A stretch of 64,000 bases of DNA, taken from positions 1,796,501 to 1,860,500 of the forward strand of contig NZ_AP023262.1 in assembly GCF_016756615.1 (NCBI RefSeq). Direction: 5' to 3'. Within the stretch, counting starts at the first letter, position 1. Every line of letters starts with the position of its first letter. The notes beneath the pieces are model-generated. The model did not search any database and had not been told where the DNA came from. It saw only the letters and a program-made list of their open reading frames with translations. The translations under genes were made by a program, and so were the position numbers. This DNA is from Mesorhizobium sp. L-8-3 (GTDB taxonomy: Bacteria > Pseudomonadota > Alphaproteobacteria > Rhizobiales > Rhizobiaceae). This document shows, in pieces, positions 57,167 to 64,000 of this stretch.

Positions 57167-57814
57167 ATGGGAAGCATGAAACTCGCAGCAGCCGAAATCA
57201 TCCGCGAATACGGGCCCTTTCCCGGCATCGACAATGTGCACGGGCTGACCTTCGACGGCCGGCATGTCTGGTTCGCGTCCGGAGATAAGCTCAACGAACT
57301 CGATCCCGACAGTGGGGAGGCGGTGCGTTCGATCGACGTCGCTGCGCATGCCGGGACGGCTTTCGACGGCCGCCACCTGTTCCAGATCGCCGATGACCGC
57401 ATCCAGAAGATCGACCCTGAAACCGGGCGCGTTCTCTCGACGATCCCGGCACCGGGCGGTGGCAGCGACTCCGGCTTGGCCTGGGCGGAAGGCTCGCTTT
57501 GGGTCGGCCAGTATCGGGGGCGGAAGATCCACCAGATAGACCCCGAGACCGGTGCGGTCCTTCGCACGCTCGAATCCAACCGCTTCGTCACCGGCGTCAC
57601 CTGGGTCGACGACGAACTCTGGCACGCCACATGGGAAGGCGACCAGAGCGAGGTGAGGCGGATCGATCCGGAGACGGGAAAGGTCCTGGAAAAGCTCGAC
57701 ATGCCCGCCGGCGCCAACGTCTCGGGATTGGAGTCCGATGGCGGCGACCGGTTCTTCTGCGGCGGCGGAAACAGCGGGAAGGTGAGAGCGGTCCGCCGGC
57801 CCAGGCGGGCTTAG
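57167..57814 (+). CDS. Small beta-propeller protein (glutamine-cyclotransferase/Vgb-like)
   Basis: 215 residues, no signal peptide. Repeated blades of 40-45 residues each carry a [L/I]DP[D/E][ST]G motif: NELDPDSGEAVRSID, KIDPETGRVLSTI, QIDPETGAVLRTLES and RIDPETGKVLEKLD. The pattern is that of the Vgb or glutamine cyclotransferase-like propellers; no catalytic residues can be asserted. It begins 1 base after the HTH gene stop and may form an operon with it. A palindrome follows its stop. Confidence 0.75.
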   Translation: MGSMKLAAAEIIREYGPFPGIDNVHGLTFDGRHVWFASGDKLNELDPDSGEAVRSIDVAAHAGTAFDGRHLFQIADDRIQKIDPETGRVLSTIPAPGGGSDSGLAWAEGSLWVGQYRGRKIHQIDPETGAVLRTLESNRFVTGVTWVDDELWHATWEGDQSEVRRIDPETGKVLEKLDMPAGANVSGLESDGGDRFFCGGGNSGKVRAVRRPRRA

Positions 57815-57852
57815 AGCGTCGTGCGTCCATTGGACACGCAAGAGACGCTCTA
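57812..57852. repeat. Palindrome overlapping the propeller stop codon
   Basis: TAGAGCGTC at 57812 pairs with GACGCTCTA at 57844-57852, around a second helix TGCGTCCA/TGGACACGCA with a bulge. TAGAGCG...CGCTCTA palindromes recur through rhizobial genomes. No T-run follows, so termination is uncertain. Confidence 0.65.
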
Positions 57853-57990
57853 CGCTGCCGAGCGGCCGGTAACAGAAAATTGTCCGACGCGTGTGCCGGC
57901 CAATCCGTGGGCCTTCCTCCCGCTGGCGGATTGCGCCTCACTTCCGCCGAAAAGGGCCGACGACAAATCAGCGACAGTCCGGAGAAGCTG

Positions 57991-58569
57991 ATGCCGTCCC
58001 GCCGCCAAATCCTGTCCCTGCTTGCCGCCGCGCCGGTGCTCGCGCCGATCCGTGCCTATTCGGCTGCTCCGGCGCAACTCGTGCCGACGCCGTCCTGCGC
58101 CGATGACGACGATCTGACACCGTCCCAGACCGAAGGGCCCTTTTTCACGCCGAATAGTCCCGAGAAGCAGGATTTCGCCAGCGAGGCTCCCGGTGGCGAG
58201 AGGATCACCATTGCCGGCTACGTGCTGACGCAGGACTGCCGGCGCGTCGCAAAGGCGCTGGTCGAACTGTGGCATGCGGACGAAACCGGGAAATACGACA
58301 ATGATGGCTACAAGCTGCGCGGCCATCAATTCAGCGACGCCGAGGGTCGGTGGTGGTTCAACACCGTCGTGCCGGGCCTCTATCCGGGCCGGACGCGGCA
58401 TTTCCACGTCAAGGTGCAGCGGCCGGGCGCCAGAATCCTCACCACTCAGCTTTATTTTCCCGGGGAGCCGGGCAACGCCGTGGACACGATTTTCAACGAC
58501 GCGCTGCTGCTCGACGTAACCAGCGGAGGTGACGGCAAGTTCGGCCGGTACGATTTCGTCGTGCGGTGA
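57991..58569 (+). CDS. Intradiol ring-cleavage dioxygenase, exported
   Basis: 192 residues. A twin-arginine-like signal (SRRQILSLLAAAPVLAPIRA) precedes DLTPSQTEGPFFTPNSPEK, the domain opening, then VELWHADETGKYDNDGY with a tyrosine ligand, and GLYPGRTRHFHVKVQ, which carries the second tyrosine and the two histidine ligands of the Fe(III). The extracellular group is diverse, so catechol cleavage is likely but not proven; the substrate is unknown. GGAGAAG precedes the ATG. Confidence 0.88.
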   Translation: MPSRRQILSLLAAAPVLAPIRAYSAAPAQLVPTPSCADDDDLTPSQTEGPFFTPNSPEKQDFASEAPGGERITIAGYVLTQDCRRVAKALVELWHADETGKYDNDGYKLRGHQFSDAEGRWWFNTVVPGLYPGRTRHFHVKVQRPGARILTTQLYFPGEPGNAVDTIFNDALLLDVTSGGDGKFGRYDFVVR

Positions 58570-58718
58570 ACGGGGCGATAAAACAAAGGCTTATGCCCCT
58601 GTTACCGCAATCAATGTTAAGCTGTTGCCGCAAAACAACTTTCTCTGATTCGGAACCCGATGAGCTTCAACTGTGTGAGAGATCGGGGCTAGTTGACCAG
58701 GCCGGTGGAAAGTGCCGG

Positions 58719-58746
58719 TTGGCCCTTCGGCGCTGCGAAGGGCCAA
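58719..58746. terminator. Strong hairpin between dioxygenase and MFS genes
   Basis: TTGGCCCTTCG and CGAAGGGCCAA form a perfect 11-bp stem with loop GCGCTG. There is no T-run, so it is a hairpin with possible terminator or stabiliser function. A further palindrome CGGGCC/GGCCCG follows near 58800, closer to the MFS start. Confidence 0.5.
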
Positions 58747-58856
58747 GCCTCGGGCAATCTTCACGTGCTTAGCTGCGGTTGAAATGGCCGAGACGCTCTC
58801 GGGCCGGCACGACCCGGCGGCCCGAGCGCTCCCGGCGATTGGGAAGAAGCACTGCG

Positions 58857-60179
58857 ATGACACTCGACTGGTCGGCCGACAGCATCGGTGAAAGAAAAAA
58901 AGCCGGCAGGGTGATCGCCGCATCGGTGATCGGCAACGCGCTCGAGTGGTTCGACTTCATCGTCTACGCCCTGCTCGCCGGGACCATATCGAAACTGTTC
59001 TTCCCGTCGGACGATCCGATGACGTCGATCCTGCTGGGCTTCGCGACATTCGGCATCGCCTTCGTGGCGCGCCCGATCGGCGGCATCGTTTTCGGCCTCT
59101 ATGCGGATCGTCATGGGCGCAAGAAGGCCTTGGGGCTCATCTTCGTCATGATGGCGGTCGCGACGGGGATGGTCGCTTTCCTGCCCACCTACGCGGCAAT
59201 CGGCATAGCGGCGCCGGCGCTGCTGCTGATCTGCCGCATGCTGCAGGGCTTCTCCGCCGGCGGCGAGTTCGGCAGCGCGACGGCCGTGCTCATCGAGTTC
59301 GCCCCGCGCGGGTCGAAGGGCTTCTTCGGTTCGCTTCAGATGTGCTCGCAGGCTCTGGCCGTCGTCGCTGCGGCCGTCTTCGTCTTCCTGCTCTCCAGGA
59401 ACCTGTCGCCCGCCGACTTCGAAAGCTGGGGCTGGCGCATGCCTTTCCTGGCCGGGGCGATCGTCGGCCCGATCGGCTTCTACTTCCGCACCCGCCTGTC
59501 CGAGACGCCGGAGTTCGAAAGGGCTGTCAAGGCAGAGGCCTCCGCCGCCTCGGTGCCGCTTCCCGCCATGATCAAGCGTCACCGGGTCGAACTGCTCGCC
59601 GCGATCGGTCTGTTCGCCGCCGTGACCGGGCCCAACTACGTCAACACCGTCTACATGCCGAGCATTGCCATTGCCCGGCACGGCGTCGCCCAGTCGGATG
59701 CGATGCTCGCCGTTCTGGCGGTGGCGCTTGTCATGGCCGTGCTCATTCCCGTCTTCGGCTGGCTGGCCGACAAGGTGTCGCGAGTCAATCTCGCCATATC
59801 AGGCATGGCCGGCACTGCCGTCATGTACAGCGTTCTCTTTCCCTTCTACATGGCCGCGCCGAGTGCCACGTCGTTCCTTTGGCTGCAGCTCGGCTATGCC
59901 GCCGCCTATGCCGCCCTCGTCGGTGCCTCCTGCACCCTGGCGATCGAGCATTTCCCCGTGCTGGCGCGCGCCACCGGCGGCGCGACCGGATACAATATCG
60001 CGACCATGGTCTTCGGCGGCATGTGCCCGTTTTGGCTGGCCCTGCTCGACAAGGCCGGCGGCACCTATGCGCCGATGATCTACATCGTCGTGACGATGGG
60101 CATCGGTATCTTCGGTGCCGTCCTGCTCGGCAGGCAGAGCGAGGGTTCGGCGCGGCGGGCGCAGATCGGAGGCGGATGA
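58857..60179 (+). CDS. MFS transporter, metabolite:H+ symporter-type
   Basis: About 440 residues with twelve membrane helices. NALEWFDFIVYALLAGTISKLFFP is the typical beginning of the MHS branch, GLYADRHGRKKAL motif A, and RMLQGFSAGGEFGSATAVLIEFAPRG the conserved region near helix 4. The branch imports organic acids such as citrate, alpha-ketoglutarate or shikimate with H+. It faces the neighbouring guanidino/creatininase operon, so it may serve the same substrate, but this is inference. Confidence 0.88.
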   Translation: MTLDWSADSIGERKKAGRVIAASVIGNALEWFDFIVYALLAGTISKLFFPSDDPMTSILLGFATFGIAFVARPIGGIVFGLYADRHGRKKALGLIFVMMAVATGMVAFLPTYAAIGIAAPALLLICRMLQGFSAGGEFGSATAVLIEFAPRGSKGFFGSLQMCSQALAVVAAAVFVFLLSRNLSPADFESWGWRMPFLAGAIVGPIGFYFRTRLSETPEFERAVKAEASAASVPLPAMIKRHRVELLAAIGLFAAVTGPNYVNTVYMPSIAIARHGVAQSDAMLAVLAVALVMAVLIPVFGWLADKVSRVNLAISGMAGTAVMYSVLFPFYMAAPSATSFLWLQLGYAAAYAALVGASCTLAIEHFPVLARATGGATGYNIATMVFGGMCPFWLALLDKAGGTYAPMIYIVVTMGIGIFGAVLLGRQSEGSARRAQIGGG

Positions 60180-60218
60180 ACGGGGGCAATCGGCTCCGGA
60201 AGCCGCTCGGCTGCGCCG

Positions 60219-61175
60219 CTACCCCTTTGCCGCTATGGATCTGGCGATCACGCAAAGCAGCTCGAACATCATGGTGGCGCCGGCCAACGCGGTCATGCCT
60301 GCGAGGTCGAACGGCGGCGCAACCTCGACCACATCGGCACCGACGATCTTCACCCCGTCGAGCAGACGGACCATTTCCTGCGCCTCGCGGGTGGTGAATC
60401 CGCCGAGTTCGGGTGTGCCGGTGCCGGGGGCCATCGACGGGTCGATGCTGTCGATGTCGAAGGTCACATAGGTCGCGCGATTGCCGACGATTGCGCGGGC
60501 CTCGGCCATGACGGCCTCCGCGCCGCGCCTCACGAATTCCTCCATATAGATGATGCGGATGCCTTGCTCGACGGCCCAGCTGTGCTCGTCCGGCGCATAG
60601 ATCGAACCGCGGATACCGATCTGCACGACACGTTCGGGATCGAGCAACCCTTCCTCGACGGCGCGCCGGAAGGGCGTGCCGTGGGTGTAGGGGTTGTCGC
60701 CGAAATAGCGGTCGTTGGTGTCGGAATGCGCGTCGAAATGGATCATGCCGATCGGCGCGTTGCGGGCCACGGCGCGAAGCACGGGCAAGGTCGTAAGGTG
60801 GTCGCCTCCGGCCGAAAGCGGGATCGCACCGGCTTCGACGATCGCCGCGATGCCCTCTTCAATGCGTTTCAGCGCGTCGGTCAGGTCGATGGGGTTGACG
60901 GAGAGATCCCCGATGTCGGCGACATTGGCGATGCTGAAGGGCTCGGTCCCCGAGACATGATGGACACGGCGCATCAGGCTCGATTGGTTCCTGATCTCGC
61001 GCGGGCCGTGGCGGGCGCCGGCCCGGTTGGTCGTGCCGCCGTCCCACGGAATTCCGACCAGCGCGATATCCAGGCCCGCGGCCGACTGGACGGCCGGCAG
61101 CCTCATGAAGGTCGAGTGACCCGCGAAACGGGGAACGATCGCCGCGTCGACCGGCTGGAAGAAGTTCGAGCTCAT
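60219..61175 (-). CDS. Agmatinase-family ureohydrolase
   Basis: 318 residues. GGDHLTTLPVLRA, MIHFDAHSDTND and FDIDSIDPSMAPGTGTPE hold the metal-binding residues of the agmatinase/arginase family; AGARHGPREIRNQSS is a family loop. The enzymes hydrolyse a guanidino group to urea and amine; agmatine, guanidinobutyrate, guanidinopropionate and guanidine are all known substrates. Context with a creatininase-family gene, 13 bp upstream, favours guanidino or amide breakdown. Last gene of a five-gene operon. Confidence 0.88.
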   Translation of the reverse strand: MSSNFFQPVDAAIVPRFAGHSTFMRLPAVQSAAGLDIALVGIPWDGGTTNRAGARHGPREIRNQSSLMRRVHHVSGTEPFSIANVADIGDLSVNPIDLTDALKRIEEGIAAIVEAGAIPLSAGGDHLTTLPVLRAVARNAPIGMIHFDAHSDTNDRYFGDNPYTHGTPFRRAVEEGLLDPERVVQIGIRGSIYAPDEHSWAVEQGIRIIYMEEFVRRGAEAVMAEARAIVGNRATYVTFDIDSIDPSMAPGTGTPELGGFTTREAQEMVRLLDGVKIVGADVVEVAPPFDLAGMTALAGATMMFELLCVIARSIAAKG

Positions 61176-61188
61176 ATGCGTGGCACCC

Positions 61189-61959
61189 TCAGAAGAATTC
61201 GCTTTTGACGATCTCGGCGATCCTTGTCTCGCAATCCGCGAGCAGCCAGCGGCCCTTCTCGGCCGACGATCCCTCCGTCAGCGAGAGCACGCCCGACGGC
61301 GGAACCTCTTCGGCCGGACGCGGATAGCGGTCATAGGGTCTGAATTGCGCCGGACCGTCATGGAGCGCCTTGCCGAGGTCGACGAGGTCGGGCCGCAGCG
61401 CCAGCATCATCGACGTCTCGATCACGCTCGCATGCTCGAGCTCGATCCCCGGATAGCCGTCGGGAAAAACCTTCGCCAGCGTTTCGGGGCGCACGAGCTC
61501 CCAATGATCGATGCGCAGGATCGTAAGGTCGCCGACACGATCGCGGCCGAGCGCGTCGAGCGCGAGTTCGATGCCTTCGATCGCCGGCCCGATGTTCTCG
61601 TAGTGTCCGTTGAGCACGACGATGCGCCGAACCTTCTGGCGGTAGAGGTCGCAGATCACATCCTTGACCAGCAGCGAGAAAGTATGCGCCGTGATGTTGA
61701 TCGTACCGGAAAAGGCGGGTCCGCCCCCGGTCCGCGGCTGGGATCGATTGCCATAGGCGATGGGCGGCGCGACGAGTCCGCCGACCTGGCCGGCCACTTT
61801 CTCGGCGATCGCGGTCGGGATCACCACATCCACATTCATCGCCATGTGGCGGCCATGCTGCTCGGTCGCGCCGAGCGGCAGGAAGACGGGCGCGCCGGCC
61901 GCGATGCGCTTTGCGGCCTCGGGCCAGGGCAGCTCGGCCAGGAATACGGTATCCTTCAT
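61189..61959 (-). CDS. Creatininase-family protein
   Basis: 256 residues. LPLGATEQHGRHMAMNVDVVIPTAIAEKV, the glutamate in VLNGHYENIG and ELEHASVIETSMMLALRP are the conserved metal-binding and active-site parts of creatinine amidohydrolase-type enzymes. Members act on creatinine, 2-amino-5-formylamino compounds or peptides. The substrate cannot be chosen from the sequence. It is 12 bp after an SDR gene and 13 bp before the agmatinase gene, so they are probably one pathway. Confidence 0.88.
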   Translation of the reverse strand: MKDTVFLAELPWPEAAKRIAAGAPVFLPLGATEQHGRHMAMNVDVVIPTAIAEKVAGQVGGLVAPPIAYGNRSQPRTGGGPAFSGTINITAHTFSLLVKDVICDLYRQKVRRIVVLNGHYENIGPAIEGIELALDALGRDRVGDLTILRIDHWELVRPETLAKVFPDGYPGIELEHASVIETSMMLALRPDLVDLGKALHDGPAQFRPYDRYPRPAEEVPPSGVLSLTEGSSAEKGRWLLADCETRIAEIVKSEFF

Positions 61960-61971
61960 GTCGACCTCATC

Positions 61972-62679
61972 TCAAACCATCGCGGCGCCGCCATTGGCGC
62001 CCAGGCATTGCCCGGTGAAGAAAGTGGATTCGGGTCCGGCGAGGAACACGACGGCGGAGGCGATTTCCTCGGGCCGGCCGATCCGGCCGAGCGGATGGGT
62101 GGTCTCCAGCGCGCGCTGGCTCTCGTTCAGCTGCTCGAACCCGAGGAGCGGCGTATCGGTGGGGCCTGGCGCCACTGCGTTGACCAGGATCGAGGGTGCG
62201 AGTTCGCGCGCCCAGGAACGGGTCAGGCCGAGAAGCGCGGCCTTGGTGGCGCAATAGACCGACGCACCGGCTCGGCCGAGATAGGCAAGTTCCGAGGTGA
62301 TGTTGATGATCCTGCCGCCCTCGCCGAGATGCGGCAGGACCTCACGCGTCACGATGATCGCGCCACGCACATTGACGGCGAACATGCGGTCGACATGGTC
62401 GAGCGAGATCTCCCCGAGGGTTGCCTCCTGAAGGATGCCGGCATTGTTGACGAGGATGTCGCAGCCGCCCATCCGTTCGGTGCCTTCCGCCACCGCGTGG
62501 ACGATATCGCTTTCGCTGGAAAGATCGCAGGCAAGGATCGGGATCGGCCTCTCCGACGCCACGAGATCGAGCCCCAGCACGGTCGCGCCGGCCGCCTGCA
62601 AGGCCCGTGCGGTCGCGGCGCCGATGCCGCTGGCAGCGCCCGTAACCAGCGCGCGTTTTCCCGAAAGCGCAGCTACCAA
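61972..62679 (-). CDS. SDR-family oxidoreductase
   Basis: 235 residues. LVTGAASGIGAATARALQ is the cofactor loop, NNAGI, ITSELAYLGRAGASVYCATKAAL with catalytic Ser-Tyr-Lys, and GPTDTPL the C-terminal part. A TTG at 62679 is the only near-start; it overlaps the end of the next SDR gene, so translation is probably coupled. The substrate is unknown. Confidence 0.85.
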   Translation of the reverse strand: MVAALSGKRALVTGAASGIGAATARALQAAGATVLGLDLVASERPIPILACDLSSESDIVHAVAEGTERMGGCDILVNNAGILQEATLGEISLDHVDRMFAVNVRGAIIVTREVLPHLGEGGRIINITSELAYLGRAGASVYCATKAALLGLTRSWARELAPSILVNAVAPGPTDTPLLGFEQLNESQRALETTHPLGRIGRPEEIASAVVFLAGPESTFFTGQCLGANGGAAMV

Positions 62680-63428
62680 GGTACTTCTCCCCTGTCGATG
62701 CCGAGCGACTGCCCGGTGATGTTGGCGGCAAGATCGGAGGCAAGGAAGAGGTAGGAACCGGCGACGTCGGCAGCCTCCATCAATCCCGGCAAGGCCTGCG
62801 CCGCGACGATCCTTTCCAAAAGCTGGTCCTCGCTGGCCGCCTCCCGCGCAGCCATGCGCCCGAGCGAGCGCATCGACGCCTCTGTCCGGACCCAGCCGGG
62901 ACAGATCGCGTTGACGCGGATGCCTCGTGGGCCGAGTTCCTTCGCCCAGGTCTTGGTCAGGCCGATGATGGCGTGTTTGGACGCGACATAGGCGCCGAAC
63001 CGCGCCTCTGCGACACGCCCCCAGATCGATGCCGTGTTGATGATGGATGCTCCGGCCCGCATGCGGGGCAAAGCGCGCGCGGTCATCAGCGCGGTGCCGA
63101 TGACATTGATCTCGATGATGCGCCGGAACGCCGCCTCGACCTCCTCGCTGCGGTCCGTGATCGGCGTCATCAGCTCGAGGCCGGCATTGTTGACCAGCAC
63201 GTCGATCCGGGACAGCGGCTGCAACGCGGCGGCGACCGCCTGCGGGTCGGCGATGTCGGCTTGCGCGCAGGAAGCTTCGAGTTCGTTCGCCCGATCCGTC
63301 ACAGCCGCGTCGTCGGCGATCAGGTGCAGGCGGGCACCCGCCTCGGCGAAGCGTCTTGCGACGCCGAGTCCGATGCCGCGGCTGGCCCCTGTAATGACGA
63401 CGGTCTTTCCCGATAGCGACAGGCTCAT
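62673..63428 (-). CDS. SDR-family oxidoreductase
   Basis: 251 residues. VVITGASRGIGLGVARRF, NNAGLELMTP, SIINTASIWGRVAEARFGAYVASKHAIIGL with the catalytic Ser-Tyr-Lys, and PGWVRTEAS. It differs from the neighbouring SDR, so the operon encodes two separate oxidoreductases. The ATG overlaps the stop codon of the ABC ATPase in an ATGA junction. Substrate unknown. Confidence 0.88.
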   Translation of the reverse strand: MSLSLSGKTVVITGASRGIGLGVARRFAEAGARLHLIADDAAVTDRANELEASCAQADIADPQAVAAALQPLSRIDVLVNNAGLELMTPITDRSEEVEAAFRRIIEINVIGTALMTARALPRMRAGASIINTASIWGRVAEARFGAYVASKHAIIGLTKTWAKELGPRGIRVNAICPGWVRTEASMRSLGRMAAREAASEDQLLERIVAAQALPGLMEAADVAGSYLFLASDLAANITGQSLGIDRGEVPW

Positions 63429-64000
63429 ACAGCCGCCCCGGCCACGTTGCGGATCAGATGCAGGACCTTGTTGCGCAGTGCGAAGAATTTCTGGGTCTCG
63501 CGAATCTCCAGCGGCCGGTCGGAACCAAGTTCGGCCGCGACATCGATATCGGCAACCACCGTCGCCGGGCGGCGCGAGAACAGGATGATCCGGTCGGCGA
63601 GGAAAACGGCCTCCTCAACGTCATGGGTGACGAAGATGATGGTCTTGGCTTCGCGGATCTGGATCTGCCGCAGCTCGGCCTGAAGGCGTTCGCGCGTCAG
63701 CGCGTCGAGGGCTCCGAACGGCTCGTCCATCAGCAGCACGTCCGATCCCGCGGCAAGCGTGCGGGCGATGGCCACACGCTGCCGCATGCCGCCGGAAATC
63801 CGGTTGGGGTAGGAGCCGGCGAAATCGACGAGCCCGAAGAGCTCGAGATAATGGCCGGTCCGTCTGGCCTTTTCCGCAGCGTCGATGTCCTTCCGGTAGC
63901 GCATGCCGAAGCCGATATTGTCGGCCACCGTCAGCCACGGGAACGACGAATAGGACTGGAAGACCATGCCGCGCCGGCGGTCCGGTCCGGTCACTTCTTC
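63425..64000 (-). CDS. ABC transporter ATP-binding protein (5' end outside window)
   Basis: The last 191 residues of a nitrate/sulfonate/taurine-type ATPase; the Walker A is beyond the window edge. Visible are the Q-loop region MVFQSYSSFPWLTVADNI, ISGGMRQRVAIARTL (signature), DVLLMDEPFGALDALTRERLQ (Walker B and D-loop) and FVTHDVEEA (switch). It ends in an ATGA overlap with the SDR gene. Its likely partners (permease, binding protein) would lie upstream, outside the window. Confidence 0.9.
   Translation of the reverse strand, partial: EEVTGPDRRRGMVFQSYSSFPWLTVADNIGFGMRYRKDIDAAEKARRTGHYLELFGLVDFAGSYPNRISGGMRQRVAIARTLAAGSDVLLMDEPFGALDALTRERLQAELRQIQIREAKTIIFVTHDVEEAVFLADRIILFSRRPATVVADIDVAAELGSDRPLEIRETQKFFALRNKVLHLIRNVAGAAV

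Overview
The window looks like a chromosomal segment of an alphaproteobacterium of the order Hyphomicrobiales, most likely Mesorhizobium or a close relative in the Phyllobacteriaceae. The grounds are the high GC content, the conserved gene runs (rplU-rpmA-GNAT-obgE-proB-proA-nadD; hpt-ftsE-ftsX-ydcF-plsC-chaC-DUF2125-tyrC-hisC; cobS-cobT; aroK-aroB; xerD-accA) and intergenic palindromic elements of the rhizobial kind. No database search was possible, so the genus is an inference.

Layout. 1-1510: a small accessory patch that abuts the 3' end of a tRNA-Ser gene. It holds the start of a GIY-YIG nuclease gene, a MazE/MazF-like toxin-antitoxin pair and a degenerate array of about 90-bp palindromic units that carry a copy of the first codons of the nuclease gene. 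1.6-10 kb: ribosomal proteins L21 and L27, two acetyltransferases, an EEP-family hydrolase, ObgE, the proline genes proB-proA and nadD, with two copies of one inverted-repeat element between them. 10-15 kb: two chemoreceptor genes whose 3' 1.2 kb is nearly identical, then cpdR. 15-25 kb: purine salvage (hpt), ftsE-ftsX behind a CtrA-type box, envelope and lipid genes, an IS4-family element that landed inside another inverted-repeat element, then tyrC and hisC. 25-37 kb: a BacA/SbmA-like ABC protein, methyltransferases, glyoxalase II, YhhN, DUF3108, rpmB, a queuosine-precursor transporter with a possible preQ1 riboswitch, a phytase-like esterase, cobT-cobS and a J-domain protein. 37-50 kb: bolA, an orphan antitoxin, a CBS-domain CorC-like protein without its membrane domain, aroB-aroK, xerD, accA, an L,D-transpeptidase lipoprotein, tusA, an MFS/MerR divergent pair, a CobW GTPase, a D,D-carboxypeptidase, an M20 amidohydrolase and tRNA-Arg. 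50-58.6 kb: a more accessory stretch with a TPR regulator, DUF1127, DUF1254, a broken PRC-barrel gene, DUF982, an unusual HTH regulator beside a small beta-propeller protein, and an intradiol dioxygenase. 58.8-64 kb: an MFS symporter facing a five-gene operon (ABC ATPase, two SDRs, creatininase-family, agmatinase-family), probably catabolic for a nitrogen-rich amide or guanidino compound.

How it fits together. Most genes are housekeeping: translation, proline, aromatic amino acid, histidine and NAD synthesis, cobalamin chelatase and cell division. CtrA-like sites before ftsE and possibly before both chemoreceptors, with cpdR between them, suggest a cell-cycle thread through 10-17 kb. The main points for follow-up are the repeat/GIY-YIG/toxin-antitoxin patch at tRNA-Ser, the candidate riboswitch before the YhhQ-type transporter, the 3'-terminal operon, the HTH-propeller pair and several traces of gene decay.
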